A stretch of DNA of 64,000 nt from Pedobacter sp. W3I1 (GCF_030816015.1 NZ_JAUSXN010000001.1:3968001-4032000); one strand, 5' to 3'. Positions 44,086 through 53,785 are shown, numbered from the stretch's first letter. Notes: generated by a model from the sequence alone, not told the origin. Numbers and translations: made by a program.

Positions 44086-45735
44086 TTAAAAACCGAAGCC
44101 TTCAGATACGGTTTCCTGTACCTTACTTTTCCGGAATTCTTTCATCGATTGTGGCTCTTTGGCCTCTAGGGTTGCAAAATCGACTACACCTGTTCTTTTT
44201 GCCCAGTCGAAATAAGCTACCGATAACCTGCTCACCACATCATGGTTTTGCCTGGCTACATTGGTGGTTTCACCGCGGTCGGTTTCTACATCGTACAGCT
44301 CCCAATTGTAACCTGGCCAGGTAGATACCAGTTTCCATTTACCAGCACGTACTGCGCGATTGCCTGCACGTTCCCAAAATAGCGGTTCGTCACGTTTCAG
44401 TTCGTTATCATTACCAAACAACACGGGCAGCAAACTTTTACCGGCCAATGCATTCGGTGTAATGCCCTGATGGCTTTTCGGGTAAGTAGCTCCGGCCAGC
44501 TCGTAAAAAGTTGGGGCAATATCGATGATATGTCCCGTGCCTTTTTTAATACTACCGGGTTTAATTTTAGCCGGATACCAGGCAATAAACGGCGAGCTGA
44601 TGCCACCTTCATACATGTAATCTTTAAAAGCTTTTAATGGCGAATTCGACGCATAAGACCAGTTTTTGCTCTGCGACTCGTACGAACCAATGGTACCCAC
44701 GGGGCCCGAATTGCGCACCGCACCTTTGTACCACTTTACCAGGTCTTCTGCAGGGGCGCCATTATCAGAAATAAACAGGATGATGGTATTTTTATCGGCT
44801 CCAGATGCTTTTAACTTATTTAGCACCTGGCCAATGCCCTGATCTAAGCGATCGACCATGGCGGCGAAAATCTCCATCTTTTTAGCCCACTGGCTGCGCT
44901 GATCGAATGATAGTTTATTCCAGTTGTAGATATCGGCATCTTTTTCCGAAATGCTCGATTTGCCATCGATAATACCCAGTTCTTTTTGCTTTTTAATTCT
45001 TTCGGCACGAAGCGCATCCCAACCTTTATCGTAGCGGCCTTTGTATTTGGCGATATCCTCAGGCAATGCATGCAGGGGCCAGTGTGGTGCGGTGTAGGCT
45101 AAATACAGAAAGAAAGGTTTGTCTTTAGGGCTTTGATCCAAAAACTTAACGGCATTTTCGGTAATTACATCGGTTTGATAAAATTTACCAGCTTCTAAAG
45201 GATAAGGTTTCCCGTCAATGGTATAGGCACGTTTTTTACCCCCTTCATAATCACCCTGATCGAAATAACTTCCATTTTCCGACATCATAACATGATCGAA
45301 ACCTCGTTGCCACGGGAAACTCACCTCTTTACCTGCCACGTGCCATTTGCCCGACATTAAAGTATTATATCCCTGGGTTTTTAAAACCTCAGCTAGGGTA
45401 AGCGATTCTTTATTGAGGTAACCCTGGTAAGCAGGAAGGCCCAGATCGTTAGCGAAATAGCCCACCCCAGCTTTATGCTGGTATTGGCCGGTTAATAAGG
45501 AAGCACGTGTAGGCGCACAAATGGAATTGTTATAAAATTCTTTTAGCCGAAGCCCCTCGTTGGCCAGGCGATCTAAATTGGGCGTTTTAATCTCTGAACC
45601 ATAGGCACCAAGATCTGAATAACCCAGATCATCGGCCAGGATCAGGATAATATTAGGCTTTGCCGGTTTGGCATTTTGTGCAAAACCCTGGAAAGCCATT
45701 AATGCACCCAGGCATGTTAATATTATTTTGTTCAT
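44086..45735 (-). CDS. Type I sulfatase (family S1), distal copy
   Basis: A 549-residue exported sulfatase of the alkaline-phosphatase fold with signal peptide (ending FQGFAQ). The signature NNSICAPTRASLLTGQYQHK carries Cys73, the residue converted to formylglycine, in the C-x-P-x-R motif. Metal-binding Asp residues appear in ILADDLGYSD (Asp35, Asp36) and in ILFISDNGAPAE further on; HWPLHALP also fits. It removes sulfate esters from an imported or surface glycan. It follows a related sulfatase by 19 bp, and the two share long blocks, suggesting an old duplication with different sulfate positions as targets. Confidence 0.93.
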   Translation of the reverse strand: MNKIILTCLGALMAFQGFAQNAKPAKPNIILILADDLGYSDLGAYGSEIKTPNLDRLANEGLRLKEFYNNSICAPTRASLLTGQYQHKAGVGYFANDLGLPAYQGYLNKESLTLAEVLKTQGYNTLMSGKWHVAGKEVSFPWQRGFDHVMMSENGSYFDQGDYEGGKKRAYTIDGKPYPLEAGKFYQTDVITENAVKFLDQSPKDKPFFLYLAYTAPHWPLHALPEDIAKYKGRYDKGWDALRAERIKKQKELGIIDGKSSISEKDADIYNWNKLSFDQRSQWAKKMEIFAAMVDRLDQGIGQVLNKLKASGADKNTIILFISDNGAPAEDLVKWYKGAVRNSGPVGTIGSYESQSKNWSYASNSPLKAFKDYMYEGGISSPFIAWYPAKIKPGSIKKGTGHIIDIAPTFYELAGATYPKSHQGITPNALAGKSLLPVLFGNDNELKRDEPLFWERAGNRAVRAGKWKLVSTWPGYNWELYDVETDRGETTNVARQNHDVVSRLSVAYFDWAKRTGVVDFATLEAKEPQSMKEFRKSKVQETVSEGFGF

Positions 45736-45754
45736 CTTTTTCTTTATTTAATTG

Positions 45755-47410
45755 CTAAAAATTCTGGTTGCCTCTATTGTTTCTTTGAGCAGGTTGGGCA
45801 GGTGCGGTTTTAAGCGTTTCGTAATCTACCACCCCATTTTCTGCAGCCCACTTTACGTAAGCGGCTTTTAACTGTGCTACAACTTCAGGATGTTGTGCCG
45901 ACACATCTGCATTTTCGGCCCTATCCTTTTCGATATCGAAAAGCTCATATTTTTCAGTCAAACCTGCCGGAGAAACGAGTTTCCATTTGCCCAACCGGAC
46001 GGCTTTGTTACCACCACGTTCCCAAAATAAAGGCACCGAACGCTGAACGGTATCAGTTGATCCGCTAAGCAATGGCAACAAACTTTTACCAGGCAGGGTA
46101 TTGCTGGTTATGCCGTTTAACTGTTTTGGATAGATAATACCCGCCAGTTCGTAAAAAGTTGGCGCAAGATCGATTAAATGACCGGTGCCTTTGGCAATTG
46201 TTCCGGCTTTAATTTTATTCGGAAACCAGGCGATAAAGGGTGCACTAATGCCGCCTTCGTATGGAGCGCCTTTATAATTGCGGAGCGGCGAATTGCCGGT
46301 TTGCGACCAATTGCTGTTCTGCGTTTCGTAAGATCCGGCGGTACCAACAGGGCCAGTGGTACGTTGTGTGTAAGGCCTGGTACCATTGCCACCCTGAGCA
46401 CCATTATCTGAAATAAAAATGATGAGGGTATTTTCGTCCTGTTTCAGTTCTTTTAGTTTAGCAAGCAAACGGCCAACACCCTGGTCTACATGATCGATCA
46501 TAGCGGCATAAACTTCCTGGCGGGTTTGCCAATATTCCTGCTCATCGTAAGTTAACTTGTTCCAGGGTTTTACCTGATCATCGTGCGCAGCAATTTTCTG
46601 ATCGGCACCGATAAGGCCTTTTTTAATCGCATTGCGGTAGCGTTGTACGCGCAGCGAATCCCAACCCAATTTATATTTGCCTTTATATTTGGCAATATCA
46701 GCAGGAAGCGCCTGAAGTGGCCAATGTGGCGCATTGTAGGCCAGGTATAAAAAGAAAGGCTTTTTAGCTTTTTGCTGACCATCTAAGAAACCCAATGCAT
46801 TATTGGTGATCTCTTCGGTTAAATATTTACCAGGCTCCAGAAAATAGGGTTCATTATCTTTAACCAGAGGGACTGTTTCAGTACCTTTTTCTCCGATTTC
46901 ATAATAGTTACTGGCACCACCAATAAAGCCAAAGAAATGATCGAAACCGCGTTGGTTTGGCCATTGGTTCCGATCGTCGCCCACATGCCATTTACCCGCC
47001 ATGAGTGTGGTGTAACCACCAGATTTAAGTACTTCGGCCAGCGTAAGCGATTCACGGTTTAGAAAACCCTGATAAGCAGCCAGGCCAAGATTATTGTTAA
47101 AAAAACCAACACCAGCCTTGTGCTGATACTGTCCGGTAAGCAATGATGCCCTGGTGGGTGCACAGATCGAATTGTTGTAAAATTCTTTCAACTTTAAACC
47201 GCCAGCGGCCAGCTTATCCAAATTGGGCGTTTCTATTTCTGTCGCCCCAAAAGGGCCAATGTCTGAAAAGCCAAGATCATCAACCAATACCAGTACGATA
47301 TTTGGTTTCTGCTTTTTCTGTGCCGATGCGACCTGCACAGCCAATAAACAGGCAGCCAACAGGCATGCTTTTAAGATCGGCAAACGGGAATATTTTTGTT
47401 TAAAATTCAT
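45755..47410 (-). CDS. Type I sulfatase (family S1), proximal copy
   Basis: A 551-residue exported sulfatase (signal peptide ending QVASAQ). The formylglycine site is Cys83 in NNSICAPTRASLLTG; metal ligands are in VLVDDLGFSDIG and IIFISDNGAQGG. Compared with the distal copy it has an insertion rich in Glu/Lys/Pro around 185-200 and a Gln/Asn/Arg-rich C-terminus (PAQPAQRNNRGNQNF). Its gene follows SusD by 24 bp. Cys-type sulfatases need the maturase encoded at the head of this operon, or an anSME elsewhere. Confidence 0.93.
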   Translation of the reverse strand: MNFKQKYSRLPILKACLLAACLLAVQVASAQKKQKPNIVLVLVDDLGFSDIGPFGATEIETPNLDKLAAGGLKLKEFYNNSICAPTRASLLTGQYQHKAGVGFFNNNLGLAAYQGFLNRESLTLAEVLKSGGYTTLMAGKWHVGDDRNQWPNQRGFDHFFGFIGGASNYYEIGEKGTETVPLVKDNEPYFLEPGKYLTEEITNNALGFLDGQQKAKKPFFLYLAYNAPHWPLQALPADIAKYKGKYKLGWDSLRVQRYRNAIKKGLIGADQKIAAHDDQVKPWNKLTYDEQEYWQTRQEVYAAMIDHVDQGVGRLLAKLKELKQDENTLIIFISDNGAQGGNGTRPYTQRTTGPVGTAGSYETQNSNWSQTGNSPLRNYKGAPYEGGISAPFIAWFPNKIKAGTIAKGTGHLIDLAPTFYELAGIIYPKQLNGITSNTLPGKSLLPLLSGSTDTVQRSVPLFWERGGNKAVRLGKWKLVSPAGLTEKYELFDIEKDRAENADVSAQHPEVVAQLKAAYVKWAAENGVVDYETLKTAPAQPAQRNNRGNQNF

Positions 47411-47434
47411 ATGATTAAATTTTAGTATAAACGG

Positions 47435-48910
47435 TTAATAGTTTACCCAATCCGGGTTTTGTTTTAATTTAGGGTTGAGGTTAAGCTCGCGTTGTGGAAT
47501 CGGAAAATGGATGTGGCGCTTGGCCGCTAAAGTTTTTCCGGCGGCTTTAAGCGTGGCCACATAATAATCGGCTCCTCTCCTTGCCAGATCGAACCAACGT
47601 TGATATTCGAAAACAAGTTCCTTTCTACGCTCCTGAAAAACAGCATCCCTAAACTGATCTACATTTAATGCCGGGGAAACATCAGCTAGTTTGACAATGC
47701 CTGCACGCTGGCGAACTTCGTCTATAGCGGCATAGGCTGCTGCATTTGGACCATTGTTTACTTCATTTAGCGCTTCAGCATAAATTAAAAGCACTTCTGC
47801 ATAGCGGATAATGGGCAAATTTTTAGAAGACTGAGATTGATTGCCCACTACAGCCGGATCGTAATATTTATTAAACTGCGGCGAAAAGGTATACAATTGA
47901 CCATTGGTAGGGCTTACCATCTGGGTAACAAAAGTGATTGCCTTTCTAGTATCGTTATCGGCAAAACTGGCATACAAACCGCCCGCAGTATGCAAAGCAT
48001 CCGCATAATCGCCATTAATACCAGGTACATCTGCAGGTGCCGAACGACTAGCTAAACTGTTGCCCTGATAACCAGCATTGCCCACAAACTGTGCAGAGAA
48101 GATATGTTCTTTGCCGTTTTTAGTGGCTACGTTAAACACATCGGCAAAATTTGCAAACAGCGAATAGTATTTACTATCGATTACTTCTTTACTTTTTTGT
48201 GCAGCATTTGCCCACTCTTTATGGGTAAGGTAAACTTTTGCCAGCAGGCTTTTGGCTGCGCCTGAGGTTGCTCTTCCTAAATCTTTACTGCTATATTCAG
48301 CCGGTGCTGGTAAGGATTCTGCATCTTTTAAATCCTGAATAATCTGTGCATAAACTGCCGCCTCGGGCGCGTTGGATACATATAAATCTTCGGGCGCTAA
48401 TGAAGTATTTTCGTGCAATACAATGGGTACATCGCCAAACCAGCGTACCAGATTGAAATAATGTAGTGCCCTTAAAAACTTCGATTCGTTAATTAACCGT
48501 TTTCTAATGGCCGAACCGATATTGGCATCATCTATTAAAGCGATTTTATCGATGGCAATGTTCGAGGCATTAATGGCATCATAACTTTGTTTCCATAACT
48601 GCTCCATCCTATCGTTTGATGAATCGTGGGTTAGGCCCGATATGGCCCTAACATGTGCATTTCTGGCTCTTGGCCCTGCCTCATAATCGTCGGTAGCCAT
48701 TTCTACGCCGATCTGCATCAAACTGTTGTAAAGCGACTGACCACTTTCGTAAAGTTTGCGGTAATTGGCCGTAACGGCAGAAACCGCCTGACCTTCATTT
48801 TGATAGAACTGTGCAGTAACGAGCACAGCATCTGGATCTTCTTCTAACTTAGAGCAGGCCGAAAATGCTATAGCTAAAATAGACAGGTATAATAAGTTTA
48901 TCTTTTTCAT
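47435..48910 (-). CDS. susD: SusD/RagB-family lipoprotein of the sulfatase PUL
   Basis: A 491-residue SusD homologue with lipobox ending in Cys19 (AIAFSACSKLEEDPDA). Typical blocks: SKFLRALHYFNLVRWFGDVPIV, LPIIRYAEVLLIYAEALNE and the C-terminal RHIHFPIPQRELNLNPKLKQNP. It partners the SusC gene 15 bp upstream. The presence of sulfatases suggests a sulfated polysaccharide ligand, which cannot be named from sequence alone. Confidence 0.95.
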   Translation of the reverse strand: MKKINLLYLSILAIAFSACSKLEEDPDAVLVTAQFYQNEGQAVSAVTANYRKLYESGQSLYNSLMQIGVEMATDDYEAGPRARNAHVRAISGLTHDSSNDRMEQLWKQSYDAINASNIAIDKIALIDDANIGSAIRKRLINESKFLRALHYFNLVRWFGDVPIVLHENTSLAPEDLYVSNAPEAAVYAQIIQDLKDAESLPAPAEYSSKDLGRATSGAAKSLLAKVYLTHKEWANAAQKSKEVIDSKYYSLFANFADVFNVATKNGKEHIFSAQFVGNAGYQGNSLASRSAPADVPGINGDYADALHTAGGLYASFADNDTRKAITFVTQMVSPTNGQLYTFSPQFNKYYDPAVVGNQSQSSKNLPIIRYAEVLLIYAEALNEVNNGPNAAAYAAIDEVRQRAGIVKLADVSPALNVDQFRDAVFQERRKELVFEYQRWFDLARRGADYYVATLKAAGKTLAAKRHIHFPIPQRELNLNPKLKQNPDWVNY

Positions 48911-48925
48911 TGAAATATCGATTGA

Positions 48926-51900
48926 TTAAAATGTTAACCTTAAACCAGCCCTAACCGATCTGGCGATGGGATAAATCCCGACATCAGTTCCTGGCGACAC
49001 ATTACTTCCTGAGGTAATTTCAGGATCGAAGCCTGAGTAATTTGTCCAGGTAAGGAGGTTTTGCCCGGCTACATAAAAATATACATTGGATAACTTTGCC
49101 TTAGCAGAAATCTTTTTCGGCAAGGTATAGCCCAGCGAAACATCTTTTAACCTTAAGAAGGAACCACTTTCGATAAAGCGATCGGAAAATACAGGTGCTG
49201 GATCTAACTTGGCTCTTGGAATGGTCTGACTTGGATTGTTTGGTGTCCATCGGTTTAAAGCGGTAGCCGAGGCGTTTTGTTGCCCGGTAAACAGCTCCAG
49301 GGTTTGCATATTCGAGTTCAAAATGCTGTTACCATAAGAACCTTGTACAAATATTAACAGATCGAAACCTTTATACTCGAAATTATTGGTTAGACCAAAA
49401 ATAAAATCGGGCTGTGCATTGCCAATAATGGCCTTATCTGCAGCTGTGGTAAACTGGCCATCGCCATTAATGTCTTTATATAATCTATCGCCAGGTTTTG
49501 GCACAGCGCTACCGGTATATTTACCTTTAGTTGCTTCTTCTCCAGTTTGCAGGATTCCATCGGTTACATTGCCATAAAAGCTACCCAATGGTTCACCAAC
49601 TTTTACTATATAGTTTCCGCTGATGTAAGATTGTGCGCCATTACCAATACTCAACACTTCATTCCGGTTAACAGAAAAGTTTAAATTGGTATTCCAGATC
49701 AATGCTCCGGTAAGGTTGCGGGTATTCAGGCCAATTTCGAAACCTTTATTTAATACAGATCCATAATTCTGGAGCGATGTACCGTAACCTGTTGTCCACG
49801 GAATCTCTACATTTAACAATAAATCTTTGGTTTTCTTGTAGTATCCGTCTAAGGTTAACTGAATCCTGTTGTTAAAAAATCCTATATCTAAGCCTGCATC
49901 GTACTGATGGGTGGTTTCCCATCCCAGTCTATCATTCGCAATGCGGTTAGGTGCAAAACCTGTGGCGGTAGTGCCACCAAAAACATAATTGAGACTGTAT
50001 AAGGTTGCCAAAGACTGGTATTGGCCAATCTCCAGGTTTCCTGTAGTACCGAAACTCGCACGCACTTTAAGTTCGCTGATTGTTTTTTGTAACGATTCGA
50101 AAAATTTCTCATTACTGATTTTCCATGAAGCCGCTGCTGAAGGGAAATAGCCCCATTTGTTTCCTTTTCCAAACCGTGATGAACCATCGGCACGGATACT
50201 GGAGGTTAGGAAATAACGGTTATCAAAACTGTAATTTACCCTCGCCAGGTAAGAATGTAATACCCATCTCGTGGCATCAGAATAAGGCGCTACCAAAGTT
50301 GCGCCGCTTTGCAGGTTGTTAAAGGTTAAATCGTCCGTTACAAACTTCTGTGCACTTGCCCTTGTGGTTTCACTCGAAAATTCCTGTTGCGTAAAACCGA
50401 TTACGGCATCTAAAGCATGTTTACCGAAAGCTTTATTGTACGAAAGGGTGTTTTCATTTAACCATGAGTAAGAATTGTAAGTGCCTTTTCCGGCCGAACC
50501 ACCAATGGCACTTCCTTCATAAATGGTTGATGGGATATAATTCTTTTCATTTACACTGTTTACATCAGCGCCAAGCAACACTTTTAAGTTCAGTCCTTCA
50601 ATAATGGTGTATTCTCCAAAGGCTGTTCCCAAAAATTTATTGGTGGTTGATTTGTTGATCTGTTCTTTTAATGAAGCAATTGGATTGGCAAATATATTTT
50701 CGAAAGGATTACGAAGGGTGTAAGCGCCCGAAGCATCGTAAATGGAAGCAGTAGCAGGCATGATTAACAAACCATTGATGATCCCTGAAGGAGATACATT
50801 GGCATCGGCCTTGCTTCCGGTAATACTTGCACTTACTTTAAACTTTTCAAAAGGCTGGGCATCTACATTGGCCCTGATACTGATCCTTGAATAATCGGTG
50901 TTCTTTAAAATACCATCCTGATCAAAGTAATTCCCCGAGATAAGATACCTCGTTTTTGGATTACCGCCGCTGATGGTGAGTTGATGGTTCTGTGTTGGTG
51001 CACGTTCGACTGCCTCGCTTTGCCAATCGGTCCCAACGCCTAACTGATCGATCTGTGCCTGACTTACATACTGAAAGCGGCCTTTGGTCGGATCGGTATC
51101 ATACAAAGCATCGTTCCTGAGCAAAGCAAAATCGTGTGCATTTAAGAGGTCTAACTTCTTTCTTAACGATTGCGTGCCGTAACTTCCTTCGTAGGTAACT
51201 GCACTACGATCTGCTTTTCCTTTTTTGGTGGTGATGATGACCACACCGTTGGCTCCTCTCGAACCATAAATCGCGGTTGCAGAAGCATCTTTCAGGATAT
51301 CAATGGTTTCAATATCTGAAGGATTAATACTGGCCAATGGGTTGAGCGGCGTACCGCTCAGCGTACCTGCAGAAGCCGAACTGTTGTACAAAGGAAATCC
51401 ATCTACCACATACAAAGGCTCATTTCCACCTTGTACCGAACTTCCTCCCCTTACACGGATGCTGACGCCACCACCCGGCTGACCAGATGTTTGGGTAACC
51501 TGCACACCGGCAGCGGCACCTTTTAACAATTGATCGACCGAACTTAAGGGTTGTTTTAATGCCGATTTAGAAATGGAAGACACGGAACCTGTAATGTCGC
51601 TTCTCTTCTGCGTTCCATACCCCACTACCACCACATTATCGAGCTGGTTGGCCGCTTCTTCCAGTTTAATTTCAATCGGACTTCCAGTTGCAATGATTTC
51701 GACGGTTTTATAACCGATGTAACTTACGGTCAAGGTGTAAGGAAACTTCTGCCCGGTTACAAACCTAAATTTACCCTCGTTATCTGTTGCTGCAGAGTGG
51801 GTTGTTCCATTAATGCGGACCACCACACCTGGGATGGGCTCTTTGGTTTTCGAATCGGTAACTAAACCAGTAAGGGTAGAGTTAATGATCGGTACTGTTT

Positions 51901-52078
51901 GCGCTTTAACCGCAATTGAAAAAATAAATTGAACGATAATCAACATTCCTAAATAGCACGAGGTGCGCAAGGAACGGACTGATAATCTGAATCGAACAGG
52001 CTTTTCCTGCCCGAAAACTGGTAACGAGACTTGCGAAGCCGACCCATAGGGCCACCTGACTTCTTCAAATTTTTGCAT
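48926..52078 (-). CDS. susC: SusC/RagA-family transporter of the sulfatase PUL
   Basis: A transporter of about 1050 residues. The start at 52078 (MQKFEEVRWPYGSASQVSLP) is preferred; the frame extends 16 codons further to 52126 without added features. A membrane-spanning signal (CYLGMLIIVQFIFSIAVKAQ) lies unusually far in, at about 40-60. Then follow the carboxypeptidase-regulatory-like domain (LTGLVTDSKTKEPIPGVVVR), VVVVGYGTQKRSDITGSVSS and the SusC signature AIYGSRGANGVVIITTKKGK. The barrel ends VRAGLRLTF. It imports oligosaccharides with its SusD partner. Confidence 0.94.
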   Translation of the reverse strand: MQKFEEVRWPYGSASQVSLPVFGQEKPVRFRLSVRSLRTSCYLGMLIIVQFIFSIAVKAQTVPIINSTLTGLVTDSKTKEPIPGVVVRINGTTHSAATDNEGKFRFVTGQKFPYTLTVSYIGYKTVEIIATGSPIEIKLEEAANQLDNVVVVGYGTQKRSDITGSVSSISKSALKQPLSSVDQLLKGAAAGVQVTQTSGQPGGGVSIRVRGGSSVQGGNEPLYVVDGFPLYNSSASAGTLSGTPLNPLASINPSDIETIDILKDASATAIYGSRGANGVVIITTKKGKADRSAVTYEGSYGTQSLRKKLDLLNAHDFALLRNDALYDTDPTKGRFQYVSQAQIDQLGVGTDWQSEAVERAPTQNHQLTISGGNPKTRYLISGNYFDQDGILKNTDYSRISIRANVDAQPFEKFKVSASITGSKADANVSPSGIINGLLIMPATASIYDASGAYTLRNPFENIFANPIASLKEQINKSTTNKFLGTAFGEYTIIEGLNLKVLLGADVNSVNEKNYIPSTIYEGSAIGGSAGKGTYNSYSWLNENTLSYNKAFGKHALDAVIGFTQQEFSSETTRASAQKFVTDDLTFNNLQSGATLVAPYSDATRWVLHSYLARVNYSFDNRYFLTSSIRADGSSRFGKGNKWGYFPSAAASWKISNEKFFESLQKTISELKVRASFGTTGNLEIGQYQSLATLYSLNYVFGGTTATGFAPNRIANDRLGWETTHQYDAGLDIGFFNNRIQLTLDGYYKKTKDLLLNVEIPWTTGYGTSLQNYGSVLNKGFEIGLNTRNLTGALIWNTNLNFSVNRNEVLSIGNGAQSYISGNYIVKVGEPLGSFYGNVTDGILQTGEEATKGKYTGSAVPKPGDRLYKDINGDGQFTTAADKAIIGNAQPDFIFGLTNNFEYKGFDLLIFVQGSYGNSILNSNMQTLELFTGQQNASATALNRWTPNNPSQTIPRAKLDPAPVFSDRFIESGSFLRLKDVSLGYTLPKKISAKAKLSNVYFYVAGQNLLTWTNYSGFDPEITSGSNVSPGTDVGIYPIARSVRAGLRLTF

Positions 52079-52238
52079 ACTTTTGTTTAGGGTTAAGTGG
52101 TAAATTGATTCAGGTGCCAACGCCAATTGAAGACCTGTTTCGATAATTTAATCTAGGGGAGATACATTTGTGTTTCCCCGATTCTTATATAGTTTGTAAA
52201 ATTTTTATTTGCTGCCCTCCTCTTGTTTAATTGCTTTG

Positions 52239-53396
52239 TTATTTGTCGCTTACGCACCTAAAACCCAGGTGTTCCATGCCACTGTCTTCTGATGTTTTCA
52301 TTCTTCTTGCTACGCGATAACCAGAACAATAACTATCGTTGCAGAGAAAAGATCCTCCTCTAACGGTATGTTTAATGGCATAAGGTTCATCAGGATCGTG
52401 AGATTTAGCCGGTCCCTGCGGATTGGTGATTCCCTGTGGTTTATTTACGCTTGCATAATATCGGTTATCATAAAAATCTGAGCACCACTCCCAAACATTT
52501 CCGGCCATATCATAAAGACCATAGGCATTCGGAGCGAAAGATTTAACAGGTGCTGAGTAATAGAATTTATCTTTCAGTACGTTTTTATAAGGAAAATCGC
52601 CTTCCCAAATATTCGCTTTTGCCTTGCTAATATTTACAGATTCGTTTCCCCACGGGTAAATATTATCTTTCAATCCACCTCGGGCTGCCCACTCCCATTC
52701 GGCTTCAGTTGGCAATCTTTTTCCAGCCCATTTGCAATAAGCAAGGGCATCGAAATAAGAAACATGTACTACCGGAAAATTGTCTTTTCCTAGAATGTTA
52801 CTTTTTGGTCCGCGAGGATGTTTCCAATCGGCGCCCTTGCTCCAGGCCCACCATTGTGCATAATTATTAATATCTACAGGACCTTTTGCAGGTACAAAAA
52901 CCAATGAAGCGGCAACCAGTACATTGGCAGCTGGCTTAGGTGTTCCGGGAGGTAATTGCTTTTTAAGTATGTTCCAATCTGGCTTTTGCTCTGCTGTGGT
53001 AACATAACCTGTAGCCTTAACAAACTGCTTAAATTGTGTATTGGTTACTTCTGTAACATCAATATAAAAGCCTTTAACACTTACTTTATGTTTCGGAAAT
53101 TCGTCGGCCGATGCCTGTGCATTGTCGCCACCCATGCGGTAAGTTCCTCCATTTATCCATACCATACCTTTACGCTCTTTAATTGATGAAGTTTTGCCTG
53201 TAGCATCTACCAATTTGGGCAAAGTACCGATGATACCAAAACGGTTAGGTAATTTAGCTGCACAACAAACTGCAACACTTGGGTAAATTGTTTTTTTTGG
53301 GTGGGTATCTTTTGCAGTCGAAGTTGGATCTGGCACTAAAAAGCCTGACAAAGCAATGATTACAAGGGATCTCCTGTAAAATAAGGCAAGGTTCAT
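52239..53396 (-). CDS. Formylglycine-generating enzyme (FGE, SUMF1 family)
   Basis: A 385-residue FGE-sulfatase-domain protein. The C-terminus RGGSFLCNDSYCSGYRVARR has the two copper-binding cysteines (Cys352, Cys357) spaced as in true FGEs, followed by HLGFRC; this separates it from the many SUMF1-like proteins that lack the pair. Other family blocks are GGTYRMGGDN, LPTEAEWEWAARGG, YPWGNE and GLYDMAGNVWEWCSD. FGE oxidises the sulfatase Cys to formylglycine using O2 and copper. An N-terminal hydrophobic segment (SLVIIALSGFLVP) suggests export, so sulfatases might be matured in the periplasm. It is the first gene of the operon, 160 bp before SusC. Confidence 0.88.
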   Translation of the reverse strand: MNLALFYRRSLVIIALSGFLVPDPTSTAKDTHPKKTIYPSVAVCCAAKLPNRFGIIGTLPKLVDATGKTSSIKERKGMVWINGGTYRMGGDNAQASADEFPKHKVSVKGFYIDVTEVTNTQFKQFVKATGYVTTAEQKPDWNILKKQLPPGTPKPAANVLVAASLVFVPAKGPVDINNYAQWWAWSKGADWKHPRGPKSNILGKDNFPVVHVSYFDALAYCKWAGKRLPTEAEWEWAARGGLKDNIYPWGNESVNISKAKANIWEGDFPYKNVLKDKFYYSAPVKSFAPNAYGLYDMAGNVWEWCSDFYDNRYYASVNKPQGITNPQGPAKSHDPDEPYAIKHTVRGGSFLCNDSYCSGYRVARRMKTSEDSGMEHLGFRCVSDK

Positions 53397-53487
53397 AATA
53401 AGGATGTATTTTGATATCTGACTAGTTAGGTCAAAGCATTATTGTTGAGCGCCTGGGCATTTAGAAAGCCACGGTTATATGATAAGT

Positions 53488-53580
53488 TTATGCGCAACAA
53501 CAACACATTCGCATTGTTTGGTGATGTTTCGGACAGTGGATAGCGTAGGTAGAAAATGAAAGAAAGTAAAATTTATTCAT
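53488..53580 (-). CDS. Cysteine-rich leader peptide ending MRMCCCCA, upstream of FGE
   Basis: A 30-codon frame starting in GATATG, encoding MNKFYFLSFS at the start and MRMCCCCA at the end, 91 nt before the FGE start. An internal ATG at 53514 would give the 8-residue form. The last eight residues are identical to those of the leader at 34284..34364, although the Cys codons differ, and the N-termini also align (NK..FYF). A ribosome short of Cys-tRNA would stall at the four Cys codons; I infer that this raises expression of the sulfatase operon when cysteine is low. Confidence 0.68.
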   Translation of the reverse strand: MNKFYFLSFSTYAIHCPKHHQTMRMCCCCA

Positions 53581-53602
53581 ATCGTTATTTGCAGGTGGCA
53601 GG

Positions 53603-53644
53603 CAAATATAATATTTAATTCTATAAATCCTATAGAATTTATAG
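53603..53644 (-). promoter_or_regulatory. Promoter and dyad operator of the FGE leader
   Basis: On the minus strand TATATTTG (53603..53610) matches TAnnTTTG exactly and would start transcription near 53596. Upstream lies a 15-bp dyad CTATA-N5-TATAG (53630..53644) overlapping AATTCTATAGGAT (53627..53639, minus sense), the 13-mer shared with the PhyH leader. The spacing (about 16 bp from motif to -7 box) allows an activator or repressor at the -33 region. Confidence 0.55.
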
Positions 53645-53785
53645 ATTAATAGGTTTTATTTATCCTACTCTGTTCTGATAAGGATTTAACGCATAAAATT
53701 TCATTAAAAATATTTCTAAAAAAAAATGTCGAAGGCACGATATGCATCCCGACAATCCAATAGAAACTAAAATAGCTATGCTTAT
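53645..53785. other. Intergenic, nothing further seen
   Basis: Sequence between the presumed FGE promoter and the stop of the beta-propeller gene. It is very A/T-rich, with no gene and no clear terminator hairpin for the upstream unit. Confidence 0.3.

Noticed and set aside
43616-44089. Short plus-strand reading frames of 61-69 codons
   Set aside because: They lie inside the 220-bp duplicated unit, differ by frameshifts between copies and show no protein-like conservation.
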